Source: Actinomadura coerulea
Lineage (GTDB): Bacteria; Actinomycetota; Actinomycetes; Streptosporangiales; Streptosporangiaceae
Direction: 5' to 3'
DNA length: 64,000 bases
NCBI RefSeq assembly: GCF_014208105.1
Contig: NZ_JACHMQ010000001.1
Location: 4,216,001-4,280,000, forward strand
Under the pieces are notes generated by a model, which was not told the DNA's origin, did not search any database, and saw only the letters and a list, made by a program, of their open reading frames with translations. A program made the translations under genes and the position numbers. The stretch's first letter is position 1, and every line of letters starts with the position of its first letter. Below, one piece after another: positions 7,790 through 15,781 of the stretch.

Positions 7790-8367
7790 TGGACCGCCGC
7801 AACGCGCACGTCAACCGCACGGGCCTGATCCTTCTCGGCCTGGTCCTCGCCGCCGCCGGGGGGCTCGGCCTCGCACGCGGCTTCGGCGCCTTCGGGAGCG
7901 CCAGGGCCTCCGGCCCCGTGCTCACCGCGCAGGCGCGCCGCTTCGCCGACGGCCATGGCTGGTTCTGGCCCGCCGTCGCCGCGGTGGCCGTCGTCCTGGT
8001 GCTGCTGGGGCTGGCCTGGATGCTCGCGCAACTCCGTTCGAGCCGGTTGCGGGGCCTCTCGCTGGAGCCGGACATCAGGGCCGGCGCGACGCGGGTGGAG
8101 GCCAAGGCCATCACGGACGCGCTGGAGACCGAGATCGGCGACTACCCGGGCGTGCGCAGGGCGCGGGCCCTGCTGGTCCGCTCGCCGAAGGGGGCCGGGC
8201 TGCGGCTCAGCATCCTCTACGGGCAGGAGGCGGATCCGGCCGAACTGCGGCGCCGCATTCAGGACGAGGCCCTCCCCCGGCTCTGCACCGCCCTCGAACG
8301 CGAGTCGATCCCCGCCGTGGTACGGCTGCGGCTGACGCCCCGGGAGCAGCCCGCGACCGTCGTCTGA
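7789..8367 (+). CDS. amaP: Alkaline shock response membrane anchor protein AmaP-like
   Basis: 192 residues; the ATG at 7789 overlaps the previous stop by one base (TGATG). Two membrane spans, LILLGLVLAAAGGLGLARGFG and FWPAVAAVAVVLVLLGLAWMLAQL, are joined by an extracytoplasmic loop of some 45 residues. A cytoplasmic domain follows, with GATRVEAKAITDALETEIGDYPGVRRARA-type sequence (residues about 100-130) as in AmaP. AmaP recruits Asp23/Gls24 to the membrane. It is the last gene of the operon; a 107-base spacer without an obvious hairpin separates it from the next gene. Confidence 0.85.
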   Translation: MDRRNAHVNRTGLILLGLVLAAAGGLGLARGFGAFGSARASGPVLTAQARRFADGHGWFWPAVAAVAVVLVLLGLAWMLAQLRSSRLRGLSLEPDIRAGATRVEAKAITDALETEIGDYPGVRRARALLVRSPKGAGLRLSILYGQEADPAELRRRIQDEALPRLCTALERESIPAVVRLRLTPREQPATVV

Positions 8368-8474
8368 CGGACCTCGGCGCCTCCGCGGAAGCCGCCCTCC
8401 CACCGGTCGGCTCGGTGCCGGCCGCGGAACATTTCTTCAAGACCGGTGGGCGAACGCCCGTGCAGGGTGGCCGC

Positions 8475-9293
8475 ATGAGTGAGTCCGACGTTGAGCGTTC
8501 GCACGGAATGCACGTGGTGCACGACGGGCCGCGGCAGGCGCCGCCGCTGCTGCTCGTCCACGGATCGGGGGCCTCGGGCGGCACCTGGAAGCCGATGATC
8601 CCGGCGCTCGCCGCCCACCGGCACGTCATCCGGGTCGACCTGCCGGGCTGCGGGCAGTCCCCGCCCGCCGCGTCCTACGACGTGCCCGACCAGGCGGACC
8701 GCGTGGCCGCGCTGCTGGACGGCCTCGGGCTCGGGCGCGTCGACGTGGCCGGGCACTCCAGCGGCGGCTACGTCGCCACCGCGCTCGCCGAGCGGCGTCC
8801 CGACCTCGTGGGGTCGCTCGCGCTCATCAGCAGCGGGCCGGATCTGGACGCGCTGCTCCGGCAGCCGCTCCTCCTCCGGGCCCTCCTCTCCCCGCCCCTC
8901 AGGCCGCTGCTCTTCCACGTCCCGCCGTACATCAGCGCGGTGCTCCGCGGCGAGCGGCCGGCACCGCCGCACGCCAAGGACGGCGGCGACTGCTGCTACG
9001 CGCCGGACGCCGGGCGGGCGATCGCCCTCCTGATGACGGCGAGGACGCTGCGGCACGACACCTACAACGTCTCCAGCGGACGTCCGTTCACCAACCGCGA
9101 GTTCGCGGAGGCCCTGGAGGCGATCACGCCCGGCCTGCGGCTCGACCTCCTGCCCGGAAGGCGGAGCGGCCCCGGCGAGGACCCCTACCTCGACATCGGC
9201 CGGCTCACCGCCGACACCGGGTTCACCCCGGAGTTCGACGTCGCCAAGGCGGTCGCCGACTACGTCGCCTGGCGCGCCGGCAACCCCCGCTGA
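8475..9293 (+). CDS. Hybrid protein: alpha/beta-hydrolase N-half joined to SDR/epimerase C-terminus
   Basis: 272 residues. Residues 1-150 are a normal alpha/beta-hydrolase start: LLLVHGSGASGGTW (oxyanion region), RVDLPGCGQSPP and the nucleophile elbow GHSSGG. From about residue 155 the sequence changes character and reads like the C-terminal third of NAD-dependent epimerase/dehydratases: CYAPDAGRAIALLMTAR, then YNVSSGRPFTNREFAEAL, then DIGRLTADTGFTPEFDVAKAVADYV. The hydrolase cap, catalytic acid and catalytic His are absent, as is the Rossmann NAD site of an SDR. The junction lies near 8915-8970. It is open throughout, so it may be a fused gene formed by an internal deletion. ATG 8475 is preferred over 8415. 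Catalytic activity is doubtful. Confidence 0.75.
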   Translation: MSESDVERSHGMHVVHDGPRQAPPLLLVHGSGASGGTWKPMIPALAAHRHVIRVDLPGCGQSPPAASYDVPDQADRVAALLDGLGLGRVDVAGHSSGGYVATALAERRPDLVGSLALISSGPDLDALLRQPLLLRALLSPPLRPLLFHVPPYISAVLRGERPAPPHAKDGGDCCYAPDAGRAIALLMTARTLRHDTYNVSSGRPFTNREFAEALEAITPGLRLDLLPGRRSGPGEDPYLDIGRLTADTGFTPEFDVAKAVADYVAWRAGNPR

Positions 9294-9308
9294 CCACGGA
9301 TCCGGCAC

Positions 9309-9353
9309 GCCTGACCGGCCCGCCCCCGCTCGCGGGGGGCGGGCCGGTCAGGC
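9309..9353. terminator. Bidirectional terminator hairpin
   Basis: A perfect 19-bp GC-rich stem (9309-9327 with 9335-9353) around a short loop, between the convergent hybrid hydrolase and aldo/keto reductase genes. The right arm includes the stop codon of the reductase (9348-9350). There is no T-run, as is usual for actinomycete terminators. Confidence 0.75.
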
Positions 9354-10133
9354 GTTGCGGGCCAGGGCGTCGACGGCGGCGACGTCCTCCTCCGTGAGGG
9401 CGAAGCCTTCGAGGTCGAAGTTGGCGGCGATGTGCTCCCGGCGCGACGACCTCGGGAGGATCACGATGTCGTGCTCCAGGTGCCAGCGGAGGACGACCTG
9501 GGCCGGCGTGACCCCGTACCGCCCGGCGATCTCGGTGAGGACGGGATCGCGCAGGTCGGTGTTCTTCAGGCCGCTGTAGCCCTCGACCGCGATCCCCCGG
9601 CGCCGGTGCTCGTCCAGCAGGGCGGGGTCGTGCTGCGCCGGGCTCCACGCGATCTGGTTGACCGCCGGGCGCCGCCCGGTGGCCTCCGTCAGCCGGTCGA
9701 TCAGCGCCGGGCTGTAGTTGCTCACCCCGGCGTTGCGGACCAGTCCCGCGTCCTGCGCCTCCAGCAGCGCCCGCCATGTCGGGACCAGTTCGTCCCGGCC
9801 GGTCGGCCAGTGGATCAGCCAGAGGTCCACGTAGCCGGTGCCGAGCAGGCGGAGGCTCGACTCCAGGGTGCGGCGGGCGTCCCGCGCGTCCTGCGGGCGC
9901 AGCTTGGTGGTGACGAAGACCTCCTCCCGGTCGACCCCGCTGTCCTTCACGGCCCGGCCGACGTCCGCCTCGTTGCGGTACAGCGTCGCGGTGTCGACAT
10001 GCCGGTAGCCGATCTCGAGCGCCTCCCGCACCGACGCGTACGCCGCCTTGGGCCGCAGCTGCCAGGTCCCGAAGCCGATCATCGGCAGCCCGGTGCCGCC
10101 GGGCAGATTCACAGTCCGCGTCATGCATCCCAT
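9348..10133 (-). CDS. Aldo/keto reductase
   Basis: 261 residues, normal length for the family. The catalytic tetrad is visible: Asp47 and Tyr52 in GYRHVDTATLYRNE, Lys77 in VTTKL, and His108 in LIHWP. Later motifs of the NADPH-binding side (NQIAWSPAQ, then GYSGLKN, then ILPRSSRREHIAAN) are intact. It reduces aldehydes or ketones with NADPH; the physiological substrate cannot be told from sequence. The start may be ATG 10133 or the in-frame ATG 10124. It stands alone, with its own upstream region and a hairpin at its end. Confidence 0.92.
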   Translation of the reverse strand: MGCMTRTVNLPGGTGLPMIGFGTWQLRPKAAYASVREALEIGYRHVDTATLYRNEADVGRAVKDSGVDREEVFVTTKLRPQDARDARRTLESSLRLLGTGYVDLWLIHWPTGRDELVPTWRALLEAQDAGLVRNAGVSNYSPALIDRLTEATGRRPAVNQIAWSPAQHDPALLDEHRRRGIAVEGYSGLKNTDLRDPVLTEIAGRYGVTPAQVVLRWHLEHDIVILPRSSRREHIAANFDLEGFALTEEDVAAVDALARNA

Positions 10134-10357
10134 CCTTCCCGCGATCGCCGCCCTGCAACGATCTCCGTTTCCTGACGCCCGACGCCCCGGAGGGGCCTTT
10201 TGGACCGGGCGTCCCGTCTGTCAGATCGTGTGCATATCTGTACGGAATCGCCTGGCGGACAGGCTGACAACAACGATCTTCTTGTGAACAGGTGAGCGGC
10301 CGGGTGACCGTGGTCTCCGTCGCGGGCTCTGCGCCCAGTCCCCTACCAGGAGACCCG
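10134..10357. other. Divergent intergenic region, no gene seen
   Basis: 224 bases between the aldo/keto reductase start and the secreted peptidase start. It must hold promoters in both directions. A less GC-rich patch around 10215-10290 is the likeliest promoter site for the plus-strand gene. I looked for the conserved core of a c-di-AMP (ydaO) riboswitch, which controls many actinomycete cell-wall hydrolases, and did not find it. Confidence 0.4.
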
Positions 10358-11218
10358 ATGAAGCTGCCTTCGTACGCCGCCGCCGTCGTGACGGCGACCC
10401 TCCTCACCTCGTTCACCGGAACGGTCGAGACCCCGGCGGCCCTCGCGGCCGGCGGCCAGGCCCCCGGCGTCCAGGCCCTGCCGAGCGTGAACATGGAGGC
10501 CACCGTCAAGGCCGCCCAGATCGACCCCCGGAGGGCGGACGACACGCTGACCCCGGGAGCCAAGGCCAGCGTGCTCCTGGTCGAGCAGGCGCTGCGCGAC
10601 CGGAACCTGCTCGACGCCACGTGGGTGGACGGCTACTTCGGCACCACCACGGTCGCCGCCTACTCGAAGTACCAGAAGTCTCTCGGCTACACCGGTCTCG
10701 CCGCCAACGGGCTGCCGGGCAAGGCGTCGCTCGCCAAGCTCGGAACCGGGCGCTTCGCCGTCGCCGACGCCATCGAACCGGGCGCCCGCGTGTCCACCGG
10801 CGGGGTCGTCGTCAACACCCGGACACGGAGCATGCTGGCCGAGGCGGAGCGGCTGCTCGGCCGCGACCTGGCGCTGGACCAGGGCTCCTACAACCCCGGC
10901 GGCGACCCCACCTCCGCGGGCACCCACGACGGCGGGGGCGTCGTGGACGTCTCGGTGAAGGGGATGGACTCCGCCACCCGCACCGCGGTCGCCCGCGCGC
11001 TGCGCCGTGTCGGCTTCGCCGCATGGGTGCGCAGCCCCGCCCAGGGCGACTGGCCGTGGCACATCCACGCCGCCGCCATCAGCGACACCGACCTCTCAAG
11101 CCAGGCCCAGCACCAGACCGGTGACTACTACCTCGGCCTGAACGGCCTCTCCGGCCGCGGGCCCGACGACGGCCCGAAGGTGACCATCCGCACCTGGGAG
11201 GAGTACCAGCGCAGCTGA
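10358..11218 (+). CDS. Secreted peptidoglycan-binding M15-like peptidase
   Basis: 286 residues; ATG 10358 follows CAGGAGA. Residues 1-30 form a signal peptide ending near ALAA. Residues 55-130 resemble a peptidoglycan-binding type 1 domain (LLVEQALRDRNLLDATWVDG, then TVAAYSKYQKSLGYTG). The C-terminal part has the zinc-ligand pattern of D-Ala-D-Ala carboxypeptidase-like M15 enzymes: His190 and Asp197 in THDGGGVVDVSV, and His235-x-His237 in WPWHIHAA. It likely trims the peptide stems of peptidoglycan outside the cell. Two further secreted cell-wall enzymes follow on the same strand. Confidence 0.82.
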   Translation: MKLPSYAAAVVTATLLTSFTGTVETPAALAAGGQAPGVQALPSVNMEATVKAAQIDPRRADDTLTPGAKASVLLVEQALRDRNLLDATWVDGYFGTTTVAAYSKYQKSLGYTGLAANGLPGKASLAKLGTGRFAVADAIEPGARVSTGGVVVNTRTRSMLAEAERLLGRDLALDQGSYNPGGDPTSAGTHDGGGVVDVSVKGMDSATRTAVARALRRVGFAAWVRSPAQGDWPWHIHAAAISDTDLSSQAQHQTGDYYLGLNGLSGRGPDDGPKVTIRTWEEYQRS

Positions 11219-11317
11219 CCCCGTCCGTACACCAGGCGACGACACACCAAGCGACGACGCAGACAACGACGACAGACAGGCACGGCAACAGGAACGAGAA
11301 CAGAAGGCGAGAACGGC

Positions 11318-12208
11318 ATGAACAAGCTCACCAAGGTCCTCACCGCCACGGCGACCGGCGCGGTCACGCTCGGAGGGGTGGCGTCCGTCTACGTGTCGCC
11401 GGCCTCGGCGGCGGCCCGCGACGGCAAGTGCGACAGCGGCGAGTTCTGCTACTACTACAACAGCGACAACCAGGGCTCGATCTCCGACTTCACCGGTTCG
11501 GTCGCCGACTACGGCACCACCCAGCCCTCCTGCTACGACTTCAAGGGCGACGGCAACGGCAAAGGCCTGTGCGTCAAGAACAACGCCGCCTCGGTCTGGA
11601 ACAACAGCACCAAGACCGTCCGCGTCTACTACAACAGCAACTACGGCGGCAGCTACCAGGACTTCAAAGCAGGCGCCAAGGGCAACCTGAACGCCACGCT
11701 GAAGAACCAGAACGCCTCCCACGAGTTCTCGCCGTCGTCACGCACGAACATGTCGTACGGGCTGTACTCGGCGAGCGGCGGGAGCATCACCTGCGGCTTC
11801 GACGGCTACACCACCACGCCCGGCCGGCACGAGGGCATCGACATCGCCCGCGGCATCGGCTCCGACGTCCACGCCCTGGTGGCCGGTAAGATCATCTACA
11901 TCGCGCGCGGGGCCACCGGCAGTTCGGGGCTGTCCACGATCTCCGTCTACAACGCCTCGCTCAACAAGACGGTGATCTACCTGCACTCCGCTCCGCGGTC
12001 CTCGCTGAGCGTGGGCCAGTCGATCAGCCGCGGCCAGGTCATCGCCGACGAGTCGTGGCACGGGGTGTCGTCCAGCTCGGGCGCCCACACCCACGTCGAG
12101 ATGCGTCTCGGGCAGCAGACGCACGCGGCCAAGAGCGTCAACGACCCGACCCTGGACAACCCGAACCCGACCACGTTCTGGAACTCCCAGGGCTACAACG
12201 TCCGATAG
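11318..12208 (+). CDS. Secreted I36-domain / M23 (LytM) endopeptidase
   Basis: 296 residues. A signal peptide (MNKLTKVLTATATGAVTLGG, cleaved near ASAAA) is followed by a peptidase-inhibitor I36-type beta/gamma-crystallin-like module (about residues 34-133: GEFCYYYNSDNQGS, then SVADYG, then LCVKNNAASVWNN). An M23 domain follows: His171 and Asp175 in HEGIDIA, and His257-x-His259 in AHTHVEM, the zinc-binding and catalytic residues. The expected activity is cutting peptidoglycan cross-bridges. The I36 module is nearly identical in DNA to that of the next gene. The 99-base gap upstream is rich in short GACGAC-like repeats and ends in an AAGG ribosome-binding site. Confidence 0.88.
   Translation: MNKLTKVLTATATGAVTLGGVASVYVSPASAAARDGKCDSGEFCYYYNSDNQGSISDFTGSVADYGTTQPSCYDFKGDGNGKGLCVKNNAASVWNNSTKTVRVYYNSNYGGSYQDFKAGAKGNLNATLKNQNASHEFSPSSRTNMSYGLYSASGGSITCGFDGYTTTPGRHEGIDIARGIGSDVHALVAGKIIYIARGATGSSGLSTISVYNASLNKTVIYLHSAPRSSLSVGQSISRGQVIADESWHGVSSSSGAHTHVEMRLGQQTHAAKSVNDPTLDNPNPTTFWNSQGYNVR
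11414..11718 (+). repeat. I36 module direct repeat, copy 1
   Basis: 305 bases that recur at 12348-12652 (offset 934) with one difference: GGCGCC here against GGCACC there, giving Ala versus Thr. Identity stops abruptly at both module ends; signal peptides and catalytic domains are unrelated. Confidence 0.95.
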
Positions 12209-12242
12209 GGCGCAGCGGCCTCCACCAGAGGGGAAGACGACT

Positions 12243-13190
12243 GTGTCGAAACGAAGCGCGCGCCTGATCTCGCGGCTCACCGCGACGACCGCCGCCCTGG
12301 CGCTCGGCGGGACCGCCCTCATCCCCGCCTCCCCCGCCTCGGCCGCCGCCCGCGACGGCAAGTGCGACAGCGGCGAGTTCTGCTACTACTACAACAGCGA
12401 CAACCAGGGCTCGATCTCCGACTTCACCGGTTCGGTCGCCGACTACGGCACCACCCAGCCCTCCTGCTACGACTTCAAGGGCGACGGCAACGGCAAAGGC
12501 CTGTGCGTCAAGAACAACGCCGCCTCGGTCTGGAACAACAGCACCAAGACCGTCCGCGTCTACTACAACAGCAACTACGGCGGCAGCTACCAGGACTTCA
12601 AAGCAGGCACCAAGGGCAACCTGAACGCCACGCTGAAGAACCAGAACGCCTCGCACCAGTTCCTGAGCTCGACGCCACCGCCGACCGGTTGCAAGACCGA
12701 CGGCACCGACAGCAAGCTCCCATCGACGATCCTGGTGTACCGGGTGTCGCTCGGCCGGGTGGACCGGGTGGCGTTCAAGACCTACGTCAAGGACGTCCTG
12801 CCGAACGAGTGGGTGTCGAGCTGGCCCGCGGAGTCGCTGAAGGCCGGGGCGATGGCCGTCAAGAGCTACGGCTGGTACTGGGCGCTGCACTCGACCCGCA
12901 AGACCTCGGGCGGCCAGTGCTTCGACGTCTACGACACCACGTCGAGCCAGGTCTACAAGCCCGGCTCCGCCAAGGCGTCGACGAGCGCCGCGGTGGACGC
13001 GACGTGGGGCACCCGCATGACCCGCGGCGGAAAGATCCTTGAGGCCCACTACTGCTCCACGACGACGGCGTGCGGCGGCTGGGTCACCGGGGACTGGATG
13101 TCGCAGTACGGCTCCCGCGACAAGGCCGAGGCGGGCTGGAGCTACTCCAGGATCCTCACGGCCTACTACAACGGGATCGTCCTCTCCTGA
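12243..13190 (+). CDS. Secreted I36-domain / SpoIID-LytB-like protein
   Basis: 315 residues starting at GTG 12243, behind a GGGGA-type ribosome-binding site. A signal peptide (cleaved near ASAAA) and an I36 module match the preceding gene. The C-terminal 170 residues belong to the SpoIID/LytB family: VLPNEWVSSWPAESLKAGAMAVKSYGWYWAL contains the conserved E-WP-E-L-A-A-R/K-Y pattern, followed by CFDVYDTTSSQVY and ILEAHYCSTT. SpoIID-type proteins are lytic transglycosylases or amidase enhancers acting on peptidoglycan. It probably works with the M23 enzyme, the shared module targeting both to the same site or inhibiting a protease. Confidence 0.87.
   Translation: MSKRSARLISRLTATTAALALGGTALIPASPASAAARDGKCDSGEFCYYYNSDNQGSISDFTGSVADYGTTQPSCYDFKGDGNGKGLCVKNNAASVWNNSTKTVRVYYNSNYGGSYQDFKAGTKGNLNATLKNQNASHQFLSSTPPPTGCKTDGTDSKLPSTILVYRVSLGRVDRVAFKTYVKDVLPNEWVSSWPAESLKAGAMAVKSYGWYWALHSTRKTSGGQCFDVYDTTSSQVYKPGSAKASTSAAVDATWGTRMTRGGKILEAHYCSTTTACGGWVTGDWMSQYGSRDKAEAGWSYSRILTAYYNGIVLS
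12348..12652 (+). repeat. I36 module direct repeat, copy 2
   Basis: Second copy of the 305-base module, 304 bases identical to 11414-11718, in the same frame of the SpoIID-like gene. Such identity between two genes of different function points to very recent duplication or continuing gene conversion. Confidence 0.95.
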
Positions 13191-13210
13191 TCCCTCGACC
13201 GTCCGACCGG

Positions 13211-13243
13211 GCCCCCCGCCGCACCCCCTTCGCGGCGGGGGGC
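13211..13243. terminator. Bidirectional terminator hairpin
   Basis: 12-bp perfect stem (13211-13222 with 13232-13243) with a 9-base loop between convergent genes. The right arm touches the stop codon of the minus-strand NBR1-like gene. Confidence 0.75.
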
Positions 13244-14262
13244 TACGGCCCTTCGACGATGACCTGGAAATTGACCGGACGGCTTCCGGGGAACGCCACC
13301 TTCCCCTCACCGTCCACCACCTTGAACCGCACGTAACACAAGCCCGGTTTCCGGGGCGTGGTGATCTCGGTGCGGATGTCGACCGCGTGGCCTGGTTCCG
13401 TGTCGGCGATCGGCACTTCGGAGATGGTCTGGCAGTTGTCGGCCTTCTGCGGGAGGTCGAGGCGGCGCAGCGAGTAGCCGTCCCATGGGACCGTTCCGGT
13501 GTTCTTGAGCCGCCACACCTTGGTGACGCTCTGGCCGGTGCCGACGCGCGTGCAGTCGGGAAGCGTGATGTCCGCGACGAACTTGGCCTCGTCGCCCTTG
13601 TGCCTCGGCGAGGCCGGCGCCGGGTTGGTCGGCTGCACCGGGCAGTCGGCCGGGGTGAGCGCGTTCTTCGCCCGGTTGCCGTACTCCTCCATGCCGTCCT
13701 TGCCGGAGTCGTGGTCGACCACGATGAGGACCACGGCCCAGGTGCCGATGACCGCCGCCGCCAGCGCGACCGCGCCCGGACTGCTCAGCCGGAACCGCCC
13801 CCGGCGCTTCGGCGCCGGGAAGACCGCCCGGACGTCGCCCGCGATACGCCCGTGCGGCGGCGGCGGGGCGGGCCGGGACGCCGAGGTCCCGTCACCCTTC
13901 GGAGGACCCGGCGGCTCGACGGCGACGGGTAAGGCCAGGCCCTCCCCGGCGCCCGGGACGGAGGCTTCGAGCGCGGCGGGCGCGGGCCTCCCGGCGCTCG
14001 CCGACCTGACCGCCCGGTTCGCCCTCTCCCAGCGTTCGCGGTACGCGGCCGGCTCCGCGCCGCACGCCTTGACGAACTCGACGGTGGTCCCCCAGCTCGG
14101 GAGCCGGTTGCCCTTCGTGGCCTCGTGCAGCGTCGTGTGCGAGATCGCCCCCGACCTTCCGGACATCTCCCGGAAAGGCGGGTTGCCGACTGATTCCCGC
14201 AGTTCTCGCAGAACCGCCGCGAAGTCCTCGATCGCCTCCGCCTGTGCACGCATGTGGTCCAC
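13243..14262 (-). CDS. HTH - transmembrane - NBR1/FW-like Ig domain protein
   Basis: 339 residues. Residues 10-80 are an XRE-like helix-turn-helix domain of the actinobacterial type (FAAVLRELRESVGNPPFREMSGRSG, then THEATKGNRLPSW-like). A Pro-rich linker (95-140) leads to one membrane span at about 164-183 (AVALAAAVIGTWAVVLIVV). The extracytoplasmic part ends in an NBR1/FW-type Ig-like domain (about 228-336), recognisable by FVADITLPDCT, then VTKVWRLKNTGTVPW with Trp250 and Trp260, then VDIRTEITTP. The FW domain of eukaryotic NBR1 is an autophagy-receptor domain also found in bacteria, where its role is unknown. The layout suggests a transmembrane sensor-regulator. It starts at GTG 14262 or ATG 14253; no strong ribosome-binding site. 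Confidence 0.82.
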   Translation of the reverse strand: MDHMRAQAEAIEDFAAVLRELRESVGNPPFREMSGRSGAISHTTLHEATKGNRLPSWGTTVEFVKACGAEPAAYRERWERANRAVRSASAGRPAPAALEASVPGAGEGLALPVAVEPPGPPKGDGTSASRPAPPPPHGRIAGDVRAVFPAPKRRGRFRLSSPGAVALAAAVIGTWAVVLIVVDHDSGKDGMEEYGNRAKNALTPADCPVQPTNPAPASPRHKGDEAKFVADITLPDCTRVGTGQSVTKVWRLKNTGTVPWDGYSLRRLDLPQKADNCQTISEVPIADTEPGHAVDIRTEITTPRKPGLCYVRFKVVDGEGKVAFPGSRPVNFQVIVEGP

Positions 14263-14553
14263 CGGGTGAAGCTAACAGCGCCCACGTCCTCCCTCAAGCA
14301 CGGTTTTTTATCGTTTTTCTTCCGTTCCGGTCGCCTTTCGGACTGATCAACAGCTGAGGCGATACAGGTCCCGCCCCGTGCCCGCGCCCGCGCCCGCGCC
14401 GCGGGCCCGGCCGCCGGGGGTGCGGGCGAAGCCGCGACGGCCGAAGGCAAAGTCCGATGGACGTAATTTTGTCCAAGACACTCAACCCCGGTGTTTCACG
14501 TGCTCACGGCATGCCCATACCTCAATGGTGTCGCCTGAAGCCAGGAGTTGGGC
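14263..14553. other. Divergent intergenic region upstream of the ammonium transporter
   Basis: 291 bases with no gene. A very GC-rich, repetitive stretch (14375-14425, CCCGCGCCCG units) lies next to a more AT-rich block (14460-14500) that probably holds the transporter promoter. GTTTC at 14493-14497 resembles a GlnR half-site on the minus strand, but the second half is not at the usual distance. Confidence 0.4.
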
Positions 14554-15768
<1,215 letters not shown>

Positions 15769-15781
15769 GCGCGTCCGGCCG

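Noticed and set aside
10134-10357. Possible c-di-AMP (ydaO) riboswitch before the secreted peptidase gene
   Set aside because: The conserved GGGGA-type core and the matching distal element are not present; only generic GC-rich stems are seen.
11219-11317. GACGAC/ACAGGCA short repeats before the I36-M23 gene as a regulatory repeat array
   Set aside because: They are irregular and show no symmetry or conserved spacing; they are most likely simple-sequence drift in a leader.
14375-14425. CCCGCGCCCG-type repetitive stretch as a tandem repeat or CRISPR
   Set aside because: The units are short, irregular and explained by extreme GC content; no spacers.
14460-14553. GlnR box upstream of the ammonium transporter
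   Set aside because: GTTTC at 14493 resembles one half-site, but the partner half is off by spacing and sequence, so I list it only as a remark.
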